Shown in pieces: positions 63,742-64,000 of a stretch of 64,000 nucleotides of DNA. This stretch comes from Methylobacterium sp. WL119 (GTDB taxonomy: Bacteria; Pseudomonadota; Alphaproteobacteria; Rhizobiales; Beijerinckiaceae). The notes below the pieces were generated by a model. That model saw nothing but the letters and a program-made list of their open reading frames with translations, was not told the origin of the DNA and ran no database searches. The position numbers were made by a program, and so were the translations under genes. Location of the stretch: the NCBI RefSeq assembly GCF_008039875.1, contig NZ_VRUU01000013.1, forward strand, positions 1 to 64,000. Direction: 5' to 3'. The stretch's first letter is position 1. The number at the start of each line of letters is the position of its first letter.

Positions 63742-64000
63742 ATGAGCGGAGCAGACACCGCGCCCAAGACGGCGCTTTCCGAGATCGACAAGCTCTCGAT
63801 CGACACGATCCGCACGCTGGCGATCGATGCGGTGCAGAAGGCGAATTCGGGACACGCCGGCGCGCCGATGGCGCTGGCGCCGGTCGCCTACACCCTGTGG
63901 AACCGCTACCTGCGCTACGATCCGGCGCATCCGCACTGGCCGAACCGCGACCGCTTCGTGCTGTCCTGCGGACACGCCTCGATGCTGCTCTATTCGCTGC
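63742..64000 (+). CDS. tkt: Transketolase, N-terminal fragment (runs off window)
   Basis: The first 86 codons are visible ([20 protein letters not shown]; then [37 protein letters not shown] and [13 protein letters not shown]). This is the start of the thiamine-diphosphate domain, with the conserved [10 protein letters not shown]-like and SCGHAS motifs (the family's LSxGHxS). Transketolase works in the pentose-phosphate pathway and, in methylotrophs, in sugar rearrangement with the serine or RuMP routes. It begins 22 bases after the GH15 gene stop and may be co-transcribed. Confidence 0.9.
   Translation, partial: MSGADTAPKTALSEIDKLSIDTIRTLAIDAVQKANSGHAGAPMALAPVAYTLWNRYLRYDPAHPHWPNRDRFVLSCGHASMLLYSL

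Overview
The window is high-GC DNA with the gene content of a Methylobacterium-type alphaproteobacterium (order Hyphomicrobiales). The support is a class I lysyl-tRNA synthetase, NasS/NasT control of nitrate assimilation, an ANTAR-type leader RNA, MHYT-domain and HisKA_2-type sensor kinases, a LuxI/LuxR pair and many small lineage-type hypothetical proteins. The genus is an inference from gene style, not a database result. No rRNA, tRNA, CRISPR array or intact mobile element was seen.

Layout. (1) 1-8,400: the 3' end of an outer-membrane barrel gene with two good terminators, an Nramp-like transporter, a Tat-exported alpha/beta hydrolase, Dps, then a gene-poor stretch of small hypothetical proteins and decayed fragments (phage-like, HTH-regulator-like). 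(2) 8,400-16,800: a Met/His/Arg-rich exported peptide, a cold-shock protein, a cysteine-cluster protein, an exported FAH-fold enzyme, an SRAP-family protein, a large exported hydrolase and several small proteins. (3) 17,000-24,700: an AraC-type regulator, small hypotheticals and the UV-damage endonuclease UvsE. (4) 24,900-30,900: a three-gene, translationally coupled signalling unit (MHYT-PAS kinase, single-domain receiver, receiver-HisKA_2 kinase), a spermidine-synthase-like protein, small membrane proteins and a trypsin-like protease. (5) 31,200-34,100: a quorum-sensing LuxR/LuxI pair with a perfect 16-bp palindrome in front of luxI. (6) 34,100-42,400: an overlapping operon encoding a transglutaminase/DUF2126 protein, a circularly permuted ATP-grasp/alpha-E fusion and a second transglutaminase, divergent from a zinc metallopeptidase. 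This is the least understood system here and may make or cleave a peptide-like product. (7) 42,400-49,300: a PPOX flavoprotein, LysRS, a MNT/HepT-like toxin-antitoxin pair, a solute-binding protein, a membrane glycosyltransferase and a Sco copper chaperone.

(8) 49,500-60,800: a complete nitrate-assimilation regulon on the minus strand. NasT (ANTAR antiterminator) and NasS (nitrate sensor) lie upstream. A leader with a canonical ANTAR hexaloop hairpin and a terminator precedes the operon FAD oxidoreductase - nirA - Fe-S/flavin reductase - nasA - cysG. The operon encodes nitrate reductase, nitrite reductase, likely electron-supply proteins and siroheme synthesis. NasT should bind the leader and block the terminator when nitrate releases it from NasS. 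No nitrate transporter is in the window. (9) 61,000-64,000: a membrane-anchored hypothetical protein, a GH15 glucoamylase/trehalase-type enzyme and the start of transketolase, which runs off the end.
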